A stretch of DNA of 64,000 nucleotides from Acanthamoeba sp. SK_2022b (GCA_027943245.1 JANDJZ010000098.1:1-64000); one strand, 5' to 3'; shown: positions 22,423 to 33,064, numbered from the stretch's first letter. Numbers and translations: made by a program. The notes: generated by a model not told the origin, from the sequence alone.

Positions 22423-22898
22423 CTTATCGAAGATGGTGGAAAAAAGGGGGAGGTGAGGTTCTTGAGCCTGGGTGGTGAGGGTCTTGGCGGTGGAGGTGCT
22501 TCTGCCCTGGGCTGGCCTGCGGTGTCTTTGGCAACCGGCCGCTGGTTTGAGAAAAGGGAGGAAACGCCTAACAATTTCTTCCAGCGGACTTAGCACTACA
22601 GGAGTCTCAGAAAATCCAATTGATGAGGGAGCAAGCAGGGCCACCACCGGTTTCTGGGGGGGAGAATACCTCGCGAGGAACAGCGCAACGTGTCGGCTGC
22701 GCGTGCACGTTCGACAGAAGGTAGGACAAAAGACGATCGAAATTCGTAGAAAATGAAGGAGAAGCAGCACAGGGGAACCGACAAGGCAAAAGTGGACAGG
22801 GCCACGAGCACCACACAATCACAACAGCAACAAGCAAAACCACACGCACGCGACTCCAACTCGCCATAAAGGGACCTAGGCTCGGTTCGTGGAAGAGG
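22423..22898. other. Divergent promoter region
   Basis: About 475 bases between the E2 start (-) and the 93-residue protein start (+). Open frames on both strands look like noise. No element stands out. Confidence 0.5.
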
Positions 22899-23180
22899 AT
22901 GCAGAGGGAGATAGCGGCTCAGGAGAACATCGATCCACGAAACGTGCGGGCTCACCAGCAAGCGCGCGAGGCCGCAGCGATGGGACCGCAAGGCCAACAG
23001 CGCAAGGAAGCGGTGCAGAACCACAACCTGGATCCCCGCAACTTGCACGCCAGCCAGCAAGCCAAGCTGGCTGCGAACAACCACAAGAAGGAAGACCACG
23101 ACGTCCAGAAGAAGAGGGAAGAGTTCGTGCGGAGGCTTGACTACGATGTGGCTCGCCTCACCTCCACGGCTGCTCTCTAA
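22899..23180 (+). CDS. Small polar repeat protein, unknown function
   Basis: A single-exon 93-residue frame followed 12 nt after the stop by AATAAA (23193-23198). It contains two copies of a motif with consensus N-(I/L)-D-P-R-N-x-x-A-x-Q-Q-A-(R/K)-x-A-A, at about residues 10-26 and 42-59, then a charged helix (KKEDHDVQKKREEFVRRLDY). The whole is hydrophilic, Gln/Asn/Ala-rich and probably helical or disordered. I do not recognise the family. The clean open frame, the repeats and the poly(A) signal support a real gene. Confidence 0.6.
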   Translation: MQREIAAQENIDPRNVRAHQQAREAAAMGPQGQQRKEAVQNHNLDPRNLHASQQAKLAANNHKKEDHDVQKKREEFVRRLDYDVARLTSTAAL

Positions 23181-23398
23181 ATGTAAAGCTCAAATAAAGA
23201 TGGAAAAAATAAAAACAAGAAAAAGAAAAAGAAAAAGCTCCCACACACACACACTAGAAGGCACCTCTTTTTTTGTTTTATGTTTAGAAGATGAAGATAC
23301 GAGTGGCGTAAATAAATAGTGGAGTGGTATTAGCACATCATCCCGGCGCAACCTTCAAGCCTCTTCTCTCCTCGTTCCGACGGCGGTTCGGTCCTGGT

Positions 23399-24193
23399 TT
23401 ACTCATCGAGTTCCTGGTTACCGGTGAAGGTCTTCATGAAGAGGGAGGCCACTGCAGGGTTGCGAGGTGGTCGACTATCCCGAGCTGGTCGCTCCTTATC
23501 ACCTTCGTCAGCTTCCTCGCCGTTGTGGCCGTCCGCTTCGTGCTCGCTGTCTTCATCATCCTCTCCTCCTTCTCCCTGCCGCACGTCCTCCTCTCCGCCG
23601 GCCTCCTCTTCGTTGTCCTCGACTTGTCCTCCGCGTAGGCGGCTCCCGTCGAGCTCCTCGTATGGCACCTTGCTCTCTCGTTCGAGGATGTCCTCTTCGT
23701 CGTCCTCGTCATCCCTCTCTCGCTCCTTTCCCTTCTCCCTCTCTCCCGAGTGGCTAGTGTGCATGTTCTCCTCCTCCTCCTCTTCATTGTAGTCGTCTTC
23801 CTCCTCCTCTTCCTCATCGTAGTCGTCGTCTTCTTCGCTTCGCTCCTCTGTGCATTCCTCCTTCTCCTTGTGGTCTCGTCTTCGCTTCTTGAGCGGAGAG
23901 GATCCCTTCTCCCTGTCCTTCTCGCCCTTCTCCTCCTGGGCTTCGCCTTCGCCGTCTCTTCTCTCACCGTCGGCCGGCGCCCTCGGCAGCTGCTCGGCTT
24001 TCCGCTTTCTCATGGCCGTCTCGCTCGCACCGGCTTGAGTGCTGGTGTCCTCGCGGGATGGGCTATGACGTTGGTGTTGGCGGTGAGGGTGGGCTCTTCC
24101 GTTTGTTGCCGCCGCCGCTGCTCTGGTGGTAAGTGGTCGTCGCCGCGCTGCTGCAGCATGAGTTGGTCCCCCTGCAGCAGATGACGGTGGCAT
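23399..24193 (-). CDS. Highly charged, probably nuclear protein
   Basis: One 264-residue frame. Residues 1-60 are Ala/Arg/His-rich and may be non-coding or UTR. MRKRKAEQ at about residue 61 is an alternative start followed by basic clusters (KKRRR) resembling nuclear localisation signals. From about residue 90 the protein is dominated by Glu/Asp runs, with a more ordered C-terminus (NPAVASLFMKTFTGNQELDE). Acidic low-complexity tails of this type occur in chromatin and ribosome-biogenesis proteins, but no family can be named. Opposite-strand frames here are shadows of the acidic repeats. Confidence 0.5.
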   Translation of the reverse strand: MPPSSAAGGPTHAAAARRRPLTTRAAAAATNGRAHPHRQHQRHSPSREDTSTQAGASETAMRKRKAEQLPRAPADGERRDGEGEAQEEKGEKDREKGSSPLKKRRRDHKEKEECTEERSEEDDDYDEEEEEEDDYNEEEEEENMHTSHSGEREKGKERERDDEDDEEDILERESKVPYEELDGSRLRGGQVEDNEEEAGGEEDVRQGEGGEDDEDSEHEADGHNGEEADEGDKERPARDSRPPRNPAVASLFMKTFTGNQELDE

Positions 24194-25817
24194 TTGTCAC
24201 TCTGGCCGCCTCCGCGGTGATCCATTGGCTTTCGGTCGTCGAGCTTGGCGCTTGGTTGTTGGTGGAGCGGGTGGTGTAGGGCCGGGGCACTGCCGCGAGG
24301 GTCAGCGGGCTGCGGAGCGGTCGATGGTAGCGGAGGAATTAAGTGTTGGTTCGTGTTCAGCTGTGGTCGCACCGTGCGTACCAACTGCCGGAAAAGCAGT
24401 GTCGGTGGTTGGTTGGACCGGAGGTAACCAACCCGCGAGAGGGCGAGTGCTGTGAGGGAGCCGAGCTCGGCCTGTTGCGGCGCTGTTGGGGGTGGGGGGT
24501 CTGGATGCTGGGTGTGTCTCTCGAGTGGGCGAACTGTGTTCCTCTAGAGAGCAGTCACGTCAGCCGTGTAGTGGTCGCGTAGTGAGTCGGATTGCCTTGC
24601 GGGGTGTGCACTTGAGCGTTGTTGTTCGAGCGCAAGGTGTGGGATGCGTGCGTGTTCGTGTGTCTTGTGATTTGTCTCGGCTGGGGAAACCAAGAGGTGA
24701 GACGTGCCGAATCGATATGATAGCCCAGAGAAGACTACGAGGCAGGTGAAGAGAAACAGGTGACGCACCGATGATGGCAGCAGGTGCAGCTCGCCGCCAG
24801 CACGCGCACAGAGCTCTCGCAAGCTCTGGCCCCCAACTCTATCTCCCGCCCGCCAGCCGCGTCTCGTGCGCGCGCCCTCGCCCAATCTCCCCGTCACCTC
24901 ACAACCAATAGGAGATAAAACTTCATACATTCTTAAAATTTCCTAGCGGAGCTAACCCAGGAGTTCGAGGCGGGCGCGGTAACGAGCTCGTTGAAAGCCG
25001 TGTTCCATCAGTTTGCCTTATGTGCGCCTATGACAGGACGGTGCCGCTGTACTTTCCGCTCGTTCGCCCACGTCACCCTCATAGACGATCTTTTTATGAT
25101 GAAAGAACGCACGCCCAGTGCCGCCGCCTGCTCCGTCAGTGCGTGGGGCAAAGCAATCCACGCAATGGACGAGATTGAGGAATTGCCGCGAGAGAGAGCG
25201 TGTCGTGACGTCGCGTGGGGCCACACGGTGGGTAAGACGCGAGGTGCCTGTTCGTGTCCCTTGCCCTGAATGTCCTTGATCAACGACGAGCCCGACACAC
25301 AAGTGTGGCACAAAGGGATGGTTGTTCAGCTCTGACCGATATCTAGTGGTAGGATGAGTAGGAAGAGGCCGCGCTGCCGCGCTTTGTGTGGTTTCTAAGA
25401 AGAAGCGTATTTGCGCGTAGGCAACTGTGGCGGCGTAACCGTTGCATGCAGGTGGCTAGCGAAAATCAGAGAGAAAATAGTTTTCTTTAGAACTGGAATG
25501 TATGACAGGCAGCGATATTCCAAAGGAAGGTATGCAAGAAGCAAAACAGAAGCTGCCCAAGCAAGGGTACCCTAGGCGCACCACGGATGTGTGGCTGCCA
25601 TCACCGAAGCGAGGTTGGGTGTTTTTAGCCACACATCTTGCCGTCGTGGGACCATGTTTGTTGCAACTGTGCCATTACAGACCAGATGGCGAGGTAGGTC
25701 GAAACTCTGTCGAATGTCTAACGGATGCGGGGAGTGATGGCGAAGGGATGCAACCGCATCGCCACATGAACTTCTCGCTCTGACTCATGGATCTTGTTCA
25801 GACGGCCAACGGCATCT
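24194..25817. other. Long stretch without a recognised gene
   Basis: About 1.6 kb between the acidic protein and the Rit1 stop. Short frames on both strands show no domain resemblance and no chain of phase-compatible exons that I could support. I scanned by eye for tRNA arms and snoRNA boxes; a lone GTTCGAGGC near 24963 is B-box-like but lacks a pairing stem. It may be 3' UTR, an RNA gene or an unrecognised lineage-specific gene. Confidence 0.5.
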
Positions 25818-28220
25818 TCAGAGATCGTAGCTGGCGGACATGAAGAACTTGTTGAGCTCCTGCGCTCGCGCGCCCGACCACGGACGCGTCAGTGACTTCC
25901 TTACAGTGTTGATTCCGTGCTATGCGTGTGCGACGGGCGCGGACCTACCTTCATCAGTGCGCGCGAGGGTCCCTTCCCCTGCGGCACCTGTGCTGCTACG
26001 AACAAGAGCGCCTTTTGAATCAGCGGCTTGCTGATGGGTGAGATGGGCCGCTCCTGCAGCGCTCCCCACGTCCCACCTGTCCCCGCGTCACACGGCCATC
26101 GCGATCAAGACATACGGCGATACACGCCACGCAGCCAAAGAGCAGCGCACCGTCAAAGTGTTGGAGCAGGAGGGCCATGCACAGGAACGAAGCGACTGCG
26201 AGGGACTGACGGTTGTGCACAAGGACCAGCCGCCCTTGGCGCAGGTGTTGGTAGGCCTCGGGGAGGACCTTGCTCAACAGGGCGCTCACCTTCTGCTTGT
26301 CCCGCTTACCTTGCTGAAACCGGTGGCCCTCCTTGGCTGTCAGCCGCTTTTTATGTCGACACATCGTGTGTTGTGCGCTCCGGTCCTGGGGCACACGTAC
26401 CGGCATCGGAATGGGCAAGTAGACAGTGTCGCTGCGCTGGAGCTCATGGAGATGGCTCCCCGAGCCTGAATCAGCACAGTCCACCACCAGACCGAACTGT
26501 CTCCACACCTTTCATGTTTCGCAAGTGTGAGCAGCCGTATTATTGCGCAGTGGTTGATGTGGGTACCTCAGGCTGTATGAGGGCCTGCACGTCGTCGGCC
26601 ACGGCGATGCCGGTACGGCCGATCCAATGCAGCTTCATCTCAAGGGGGGCGGGCGTCGTCAAGGTGGCGGTCAGTACTTGTTCTCTGTGTTGTCCAGTTG
26701 CGAGGCCGGCGAGCTCCTGTGCGCGCTGCTGCTTGTCCCTCGCAACGACCTCGCGCAGGCGTTCTTCGACGGTGTCCTGCGACGCGTACTCGAGGATGTA
26801 GTCGTGATGCTCCCAGAAGAGCGCAGGCGTGAGGCCCATGGCCCAGCTCTCTTCGTCGTCTCCCGCTCCTTGTATGTACAACGGGTCATCGTCGACTGTC
26901 GAACGGGCGGTCGACACCAACACCAACGGCGTCGCGGTGCCATCGCCTTGGCCACACAGTGCCCACACAGGTGTCAGCACAAACACCAAGGCGCAGGGGT
27001 CAGTGGCTCAAGGGCAACAGTACAGGTGAAGTCAGGGAGCTCTTGGTCCCCGAGAGTGAGCCACGGCCGTGGATACTCGGGCGCGATCCACACTGGCCGC
27101 AGGGGCTTTCGCAGGTTGTCCCGGATCTTGTCGAGCGTCAGCCGGTCGCTGTTGCGGAGGCTGTGAATTCCGCGCCTTCCATCCATGTTGCGCACAGGGT
27201 GCCGGGCCGTACCTGGCCAGCAATTGCTCGACGAAGCGTCCCAGCTTCTTCTCGATCTGTGCCCGCTCGCTCTCGCCCACCCACGGAGGCGTCCACAGCC
27301 TGTCCCACCTCTGCCTTTCGTCGTCGGCTTCGCCCTCTTCGCTGCTCAAAGTCTTCCCGGCCTCGGCGGTCGCGGGTCGTAGCCGGTAGCATGTGCGATT
27401 GATCACGCACGCCCATATGGGTATCGTGCGGCTCATACTGAAGGTTTTTCGATGGTGAGGCCTCATGACGTCACCCTAGCAGCTGCCAAGGCGCTTTGCC
27501 GCACCTGTCGGGGAATGTCTTGCCTTTCCGTGTCGAATCGACGATCATGCCTGGTGTGTGCGTGGGCGTGTGTGCGTGTGAGACCGCGTCGATGTCACAG
27601 CTGAGTCAAGTTGCAGATATGGTACGCACAGCCGTCATGCTGCGCCGCTTGGAGGACGACGTGGGCGTTCAGTCGGCTCAGGTTGAACTGCCACTGCCCT
27701 GTGTGGCCATCCGTAGACTGTGCACGCCGCCCATAACCATCGTCGCCGTTACCAAGAGGCCGTGAAGTTAACTGTGCACATAACACAGCCATGGTGTACC
27801 TTGAAGTAGCACGTGAACGCCGGCGGTGGATGGCAGTACCACAGACCGCACCTCAGGTTGGCGCCCAGTGGTCGCTCTCTCCAGGCACTTGTCGTTCATC
27901 ACCATTCACACGGTCAACAAAGTAAGCGCCACCATTTAACACGCGCAGGGATAGCGATGGTGGTGCTGGCACCTCCGGAGGCGGTCCAGGAAGAGGGCAT
28001 CGCGGCGGATGGAGTGGAGGCGGGGCGCCGCGTTGCGTTCCTCCCTCCGCAGCTGCCGCACGAAGCCGTAGACCCCGCGAGCCGCCCCGCTGCCGCCTCC
28101 CCCGGGCACTCCTCCGAACTGACCACCGCCTTCCCGCCACTCGACTTCCGCTGCCGCTCTAGCCTCCTTGCGGTCCTCCTCCTCCTCGCCTCTCGCAAAG
28201 TAGTCGTCCTCATCCGCCAT
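25818..28220 (-). CDS. RIT1: tRNA A64-2'-O-ribosylphosphate transferase (Rit1)
   Basis: Eleven exons (27973-28220, 27800-27887, 27630-27717, 27505-27550, 27213-27437, 27024-27160, 26567-26946, 26401-26496, 26151-26346, 25949-26076, 25818-25859) join in phase to about 557 residues. Family hallmarks: ANLRCGLWYCHPP, CYFKSTDGHTGQWQFNLSRL, IVDSTRKGKTFPD, SRTIPIWACVINR, LRKPLRPVWIAPE, YIQGAGDDEESWAMGLTP, GKRDK and the end SRALMK-ELNKFF. Rit1 of fungi and plants adds 2'-O-ribosyl phosphate to A64 of initiator tRNA-Met, marking it against use in elongation. The C-terminal domain is phosphatase-like but has VLVHNRQSLAVASF where a phosphatase would have HCxxGxxR, so it is not expected to be catalytic. 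Exon 4 (46 nt) and exon 11 (42 nt) were found from the conserved motifs. Confidence 0.92.
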
Positions 28221-28387
28221 GAGCTGCCTAGTTTAATTATTTTTTTATTTTTTTTTCAAGCCACTCAGGAACGGGCTTTTTCTTTTGGCGTACAATTAAC
28301 ATAGCGCACCACTCCCCGAAACTAAAATAAAATAAAGCGAAGGAACGGGTCTTTTCCCCAGGGCTTCATCTTTTGTCTAGACAAAGG

Positions 28388-29895
28388 ATGGGCTTTGCAC
28401 GGCTGGTGGTGGCGTCGGTGGTGTACCCGACGCTGGTGGCGGCTCTGATTCTGACCGGCCTGGTCGCCTACGTGCAGCTCTTCATGGGCACCGAGCCCTC
28501 CCCCGTGGACGCCTATAACGCCGACAAGCACGTCCTCTTCGATGGCCTCACCTTTGTACGCCCACCCATCTTATCCTTCACTCACGTCCTGGTGTCATAA
28601 GTCCCTACCGCGTGAACAGACGTCGGTGAAGACGAACGGCGTACGGCTGAGCGTGATCGAGGCGGGCGACCGTGCGTCGCCGAAGCTCGCCGTGCTGCTC
28701 CATGGCTTTCCCGAGACGGCGCTCCTCTCGTGGCACGAGCTGATCCCCGTGCTCGTCGCCGAGGGCTACTTCGTAGTAGCGCCGGACCAGCGCGGCTACA
28801 ACCAGAGCGAGAAGCCCGAGGGCGTCGAGGCCTACTATATCGACCACCTGGCCGACGACGTCAAGGGCCTTATCCACCACTACAACCACTCCAAGGCCGC
28901 GGTACGCATGCACCTATTGCTTGTTTTACTTCATGTGGTTGAAGCTCACTCCAGCCTTGGTCAGGTCATCGGACACGACTGGGGCGCTGCTGTTGCTTGG
29001 TGGTAAGTGAATGAGGCGCACGGGTTTGGGTACAAGGCCGTGTAGGTGACGTACGGTGTATGTGGCGTGGCATCACGTCCAGGTTGGCTCAGAGGCACAG
29101 CGACGTCGTGGAGAAGCTCGTGGTGATGAATGTGCCTCACAACAAGGCGTTCAAAGACCACCTCAGGTCGAGCTTCTCGCAGTTGGCCAAGAGCTGGTAC
29201 ATCTTCTACTTCCAGCTGCCCTACGTGCCCGAATTCAAGCTCGCCCAGTACGTGCCACTGTCTTTCTCCAATAAATAAGTAACAAATAATGAATAAATAA
29301 ATAATAACAATGCCTCTGGTCGCTTGACCCATGCAGCAACAACTACTCGTTCCTGCAAGGAATCGCGGGCAACACGGGAATCTTTGGCAAGACGTTCGCG
29401 CTGGACAGCCTGCCCATGTACTTGAAGGCGTACAGCGAGCCGGGGGCGCTCACTGGCATGCTCAACTGGTATCGCGCCACCATCAGGAACGCCAGGCGCG
29501 GTGATGGGGTACGGTGGGCGCATTCCACGCATTTGCATTCGTCTACCTGTCATTGGCCGTCCTCGGTCAACCAACGTTCTCTCCTCGGTGTCGTGTTGCT
29601 GTACACAGGTGGACCCGACCATTCGTGTCCCGACGCAGATCATCTGGGGCAACAATGGTACGGGAGAACCTTGATTGAGTGAGGAGGGCACCAGGAGGTT
29701 GACGCCATTCCTTTGGTGACGTTGGGTCGTGCTCCGACAGACATTGCGCTCGACGCGGCGATGGTCGAGAAATCGCTCGCCTACTGCGCTCCTGGCATGT
29801 GCACGGCTACCTACCTCGACGCCACCCACTGGGTGCAGCACGACGAGCCCGACCAGGTGGCGCGCATCGTCATCTCCTTCCTCCACCGCACATAG
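28388..29895 (+). CDS. Epoxide hydrolase-like alpha/beta hydrolase, membrane-anchored
   Basis: Seven exons (28388-28555, 28620-28901, 28965-29002, 29083-29247, 29337-29508, 29609-29657, 29741-29895), phases consistent, 342 residues. An N-terminal hydrophobic anchor (residues about 5-30) precedes the fold. Catalytic features: oxyanion motif LHGFPE (84-88), nucleophile Asp155 in GHDWGA, the acid Asp292 right after WGNN, and His321 in [10 protein letters not shown]. The RGYNQSEKP segment is typical of epoxide hydrolases of the EPHX3/EPHX4 type. It would hydrolyse epoxides of fatty acids or xenobiotics at the ER membrane. Exon 3 is 38 nt and carries the nucleophile. The start is divergent from RIT1 with about 165 bp between them. 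Confidence 0.92.
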
Positions 29896-30015
29896 GCGCG
29901 TCTCACCGTCGCCAGCGGCCCTTTACCTATCCCCATGTTTTGCGATTACCTTGCGCACAAAAAAAAGGAAAGAGCCACTTGGGGCGCTCCTACCGCAGCG
30001 GTAAGGCTGCGACTG

Positions 30016-31542
30016 TCAATTGCTGGCCAGGTGCTGAAGCCATTCAGGCACTTCCGACAGGTTCTCGCTAAGAAGGTCGATGAGCTCGGGTATGACGGTG
30101 GCGTCGCGATCGGGCGAAAGGAGGAGGGTAACGTGGCCCTGGACGGCGCCGCGGCGGGCATGGCTGATCAGATGCACGCAATCGTTGATGTCGCCCGGCA
30201 CGTCGCAGATGACCACGTTGAGCTGCCGATCGAACGACTCCCCACTGAGCCCAATATTGGTTGAGACCATCACCGGCGTTTCGCCCGAGCCGAACGACTG
30301 TCTACTAGCCAGGCGCTCCGAGGCCGAGAGGTCCCCATGGAAGGGGACCGCCCATCCGCGCGTGTGTTCGTGCGCGTTGAGAAACTCGGTCAGCCGGTCG
30401 GCCCCGCGCCTGGTGCCCACCATGACCGCAGTGAGACACTCGCTGTGGGCGGAACTGCCGTCGTGCCCGCCGGGGGTCGGGTGTTGCCGGAGGAGCAGGT
30501 TGACCACGGCCTCGGGCTTGTCCCGCTCGTCATCCACGCGTTGAATCGCAACATGTACGCTTGGCTGGGTCGACCGCCACTGGCCAACGACCAACGTCAG
30601 TCGCCGGGTCTCGTGAAGTAGTTGCGACGCGAGCCTCCCCACGCCAGCGGGAAACGTGGCGGAGAGCAAGAACGTCTGGTGTCCCTCCCCACCGTGGCGG
30701 TGGACCGAGGAGACGACGTGGCGGAGGTGCTGGTCGAACCCGGCGTCGAGCAGCCGATCGACCTCGTGGAACGCGACAAAGCGGACGCCGCCTAGTGACA
30801 GATGGCCTCGGTCGATGAAGTCGACCAGGCGTCCAGGCACTGCCACCACTACGTCGACACCACGCTCTATCTCGCGGCGCTGGTGGCCCGCGTTTTCTCC
30901 GCCGCACAGCAGCGCCGAGCGGAGCGGGGAGCCGCAGGCCAACCTGCGGACTTCCGCCAGCACCTGCCGCGCCAGCTCACGGTGCGGCGTCACGACGACC
31001 GCCCGCGGCAGGGCCAGCGAGGGGTTCTCGCGTCTCTGTTGCCCGTGACGTTGCTGAAGGCCAGCGGTTGGCTTCTGCTGCAGGAGAGCGGAGACAATTG
31101 GTGCGAGGAGGGCCACGAGGCTGCGCAGGTCATGCATCGGCGCGATGACCAGGAGGTCGTGCCCGGCCGCCACGAGGGGCATGGTGTGCCTCTGCAGCAG
31201 CGTGGGCCTGGAGCATCCCGTAGATGCGAGGTTGCGCGTCACGAGCGCGCCCAGCCCACCGTCGGCAAACGACTCGACAGGGCCCGGACCACGGCCCCTG
31301 ACGTCTACGGGCAAGTCTGGCCACTCATCTTGCCCTGGACCGCTGGTAGCAGTGGGGACCTCGTCGGGCCACGCCTTGGCAAGAGGAGGCGGTGGCCTGA
31401 CGCGCCGAAGGTGGGGCGGTCTGTAGACTTGTGCTGTGGTACAACGTGGCTGTGCTGCCTGGTGGCGCGAGAAATGGTTGGTATGAGAATTCAACTCTCT
31501 GTTTTGAGCTAAACTCTCGCCATCGTGTGGGTTGTGGCGCAT
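30016..31542 (-). CDS. Degenerate DDX3/Ded1-like DEAD-box protein, intronless, probably catalytically dead
   Basis: A single 508-residue frame from ATG 31542; the frame is open for a further ~165 nt upstream without another ATG. YRPPHLRR near residue 37 resembles the N-terminal motif of DDX3/Ded1. The helicase core follows but its motifs are altered: a Q-motif-like SRPTLLQRHTMPLV; motif I without GKT (GHDLLVIAPMHDLRS); Ia TPHRELARQ; motif II HEVD instead of DEAD; motif III SATF intact; motif V STNIGLSGESF instead of TDVAARGLD; motif VI SHARRG for HRxGRxGR. Loss of Walker A and DEAD argues against ATPase activity. An intact frame of this length with conserved fold argues against a fresh pseudogene. 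The lack of introns, unlike its neighbours, suggests a retrocopy of a DDX3 gene. Confidence 0.8.
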   Translation of the reverse strand: MRHNPHDGESLAQNRELNSHTNHFSRHQAAQPRCTTAQVYRPPHLRRVRPPPPLAKAWPDEVPTATSGPGQDEWPDLPVDVRGRGPGPVESFADGGLGALVTRNLASTGCSRPTLLQRHTMPLVAAGHDLLVIAPMHDLRSLVALLAPIVSALLQQKPTAGLQQRHGQQRRENPSLALPRAVVVTPHRELARQVLAEVRRLACGSPLRSALLCGGENAGHQRREIERGVDVVVAVPGRLVDFIDRGHLSLGGVRFVAFHEVDRLLDAGFDQHLRHVVSSVHRHGGEGHQTFLLSATFPAGVGRLASQLLHETRRLTLVVGQWRSTQPSVHVAIQRVDDERDKPEAVVNLLLRQHPTPGGHDGSSAHSECLTAVMVGTRRGADRLTEFLNAHEHTRGWAVPFHGDLSASERLASRQSFGSGETPVMVSTNIGLSGESFDRQLNVVICDVPGDINDCVHLISHARRGAVQGHVTLLLSPDRDATVIPELIDLLSENLSEVPEWLQHLASN

Positions 31543-32041
31543 CAGCGTATGTTGGGTAACCAGAAGGCAAGCCAGCCCCAGTGCCCCTATGGGAGTGGTT
31601 CGTGTCTTTATCTTGAGAGGCTTTCGCTGAAGCCTGGTGAGCGTGTCTGGATATTTGCCGGTGTCCGTCGGATGATCCACATGCCCTCTCCCCAAGCATC
31701 GATGCAACGGCGGAGCTGCTGCAGGTAGCCAGCCCGCTGGGAGGATTTCTCTAGGACTCCAATAGCCTGGCTTTGGGAGACCGACATTCCGGACATTCTT
31801 GTGACTGGGTGGAATTTGGGAGAAATGCGCTCCTGGGCTTCAGCGCCTTTGAGGCCAGCGCATGTTGAGCCGCGAGGAGCTGGCGAAAAGCGGGCGCCTG
31901 GTCGACAGGAGAGCTCCCTTGTCCGATTGGCCGAGCTCGACTACATAAAGGGCCTCATCATCTCCATAAGGCACTCTATCCACAACTCACAACTCGCAAC
32001 AACCACCACCAGCAGCTTCAGCCCCTACTAATTTCAAGAAG
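31543..32041. other. Divergent promoter region
   Basis: About 500 bases between the helicase-like gene (-) and the secreted-protein gene (+). A TATA-like TACATAAA lies about 95 bp upstream of the rightward start. The part next to the helicase start remains open in that gene's frame. Confidence 0.5.
31942..31949 (+). promoter_or_regulatory. TATA-like element of the secreted Cys-rich protein gene
   Basis: TACATAAA about 93 bp before the ATG, similar in placement to the Hsp20 TATA box; suggests a strongly or conditionally expressed gene. Confidence 0.4.
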
Positions 32042-33064
32042 ATGAAGAGCGTACTCGGTCTCCTGGTGCTTGCCGCTGTCGTGCTCATGGCTCGCGGACA
32101 GAACATCGACTGTGGAGATGGGTTCTTCAGCAATGGTGACGGCTGCTGCCCTATCTACCTCAACGGCTCGGCCTACTACCCTGGCGACAACGGATGCTAC
32201 CCCATCCTGACCGACCTTGGCGTCCAGTACTCCGACGAGTTTGGCTGCTATCCCGACACCGACGTACAGTCCTGGAAGCCCGCACAAATGGTATTGGTTT
32301 ATTTTATTCACATTTTTTGTGATTGGGTGGTCGGTTGTTTTGTTACAGGGCACCTACGAGGGCGTTGAGAACTGCACCAACCTCTGTGAGCCGGACTGCT
32401 TCAACTCGACCCAGAATGCCCCCACTCCTACTCCCACGCCCATCGTGAACACCCCGGCTCCTTCGGCTTCGGCTTCGCCCTCCTCGTCGCCCTCGGCCTC
32501 CCCCTCTTCGTCGCCTTCCGCTTCTCCTTCTTCGTCGCCCTCGTCTTCCCCGTCGGCCTCCCCTTCGGCTTCTTCGTCGCCCTCGGCCTCGCCCTCGTCT
32601 TCCCCTTCGGCTTCTCCCTCCGCCAGTACGCTTCTCGCTCGCTGTCCATGTATGCGGTGATGGTGGGCTGACGTTCTTCCCCCTACCGCAGTCCCCACTG
32701 GCCCCTGCAACAACACCAACCTCTACAGGGATGCCAACGGTTGCTGCCCCGCTCTGATCAACGGCGTCGCTGTCTACAGGAACGCTGCTGTACGTCTTGC
32801 CGCCAACCTATGATTGTTTGCAAAAGGAAATAATGGCTTACACTTGTCGACACAGGGCTGCTACCCCATCAGCACCAGCGTGGGCATCGTCTACCCTGAC
32901 GCCAACGGCTGCTACCCCAGCGATGAGGTATGTTGTTCCAGCTGATTGATTTTGTGCAGAGGTCGCTGACGCATGATTACTTTTTCCCTCAGGGTGTCTA
33001 CGTTGACAGCGGCGCCGACTGCCCTGAATCTCAGCAGTGCTCCGTCGAGTGCCTCAACGAGTAA
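32042..33064 (+). CDS. Secreted Cys-rich protein with Ser/Pro linker (candidate cyst-wall-type protein)
   Basis: Five exons (32042-32290, 32349-32625, 32692-32789, 32856-32927, 32993-33064), phases consistent, 255 residues. A signal peptide (KSVLGLLVLAAVVLMARG) is followed by a Cys-rich module with GCCPIYLNG, NGCYP and FGCYPD. Next comes a linker of about 55 residues made of Ser-Pro-Ala repeats, then a second module repeating the pattern (NGCCPALINGVAVY, GCYPISTSVGIVYPDANGCY) and a Cys-rich tail. The two modules are related to each other. Paired Cys modules around a low-complexity spacer recall lectins of the amoeba cyst wall (Leo-type), but this is a resemblance of layout, not a proven homology. 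No transmembrane segment, so the product should be secreted. Confidence 0.85.

Noticed and set aside
24010..24384. Alternative minus-strand frame overlapping the start of the acidic protein
   Set aside because: Gln/Pro-rich composition without a phase-compatible partner exon; kept only as uncertainty over the start of that gene.
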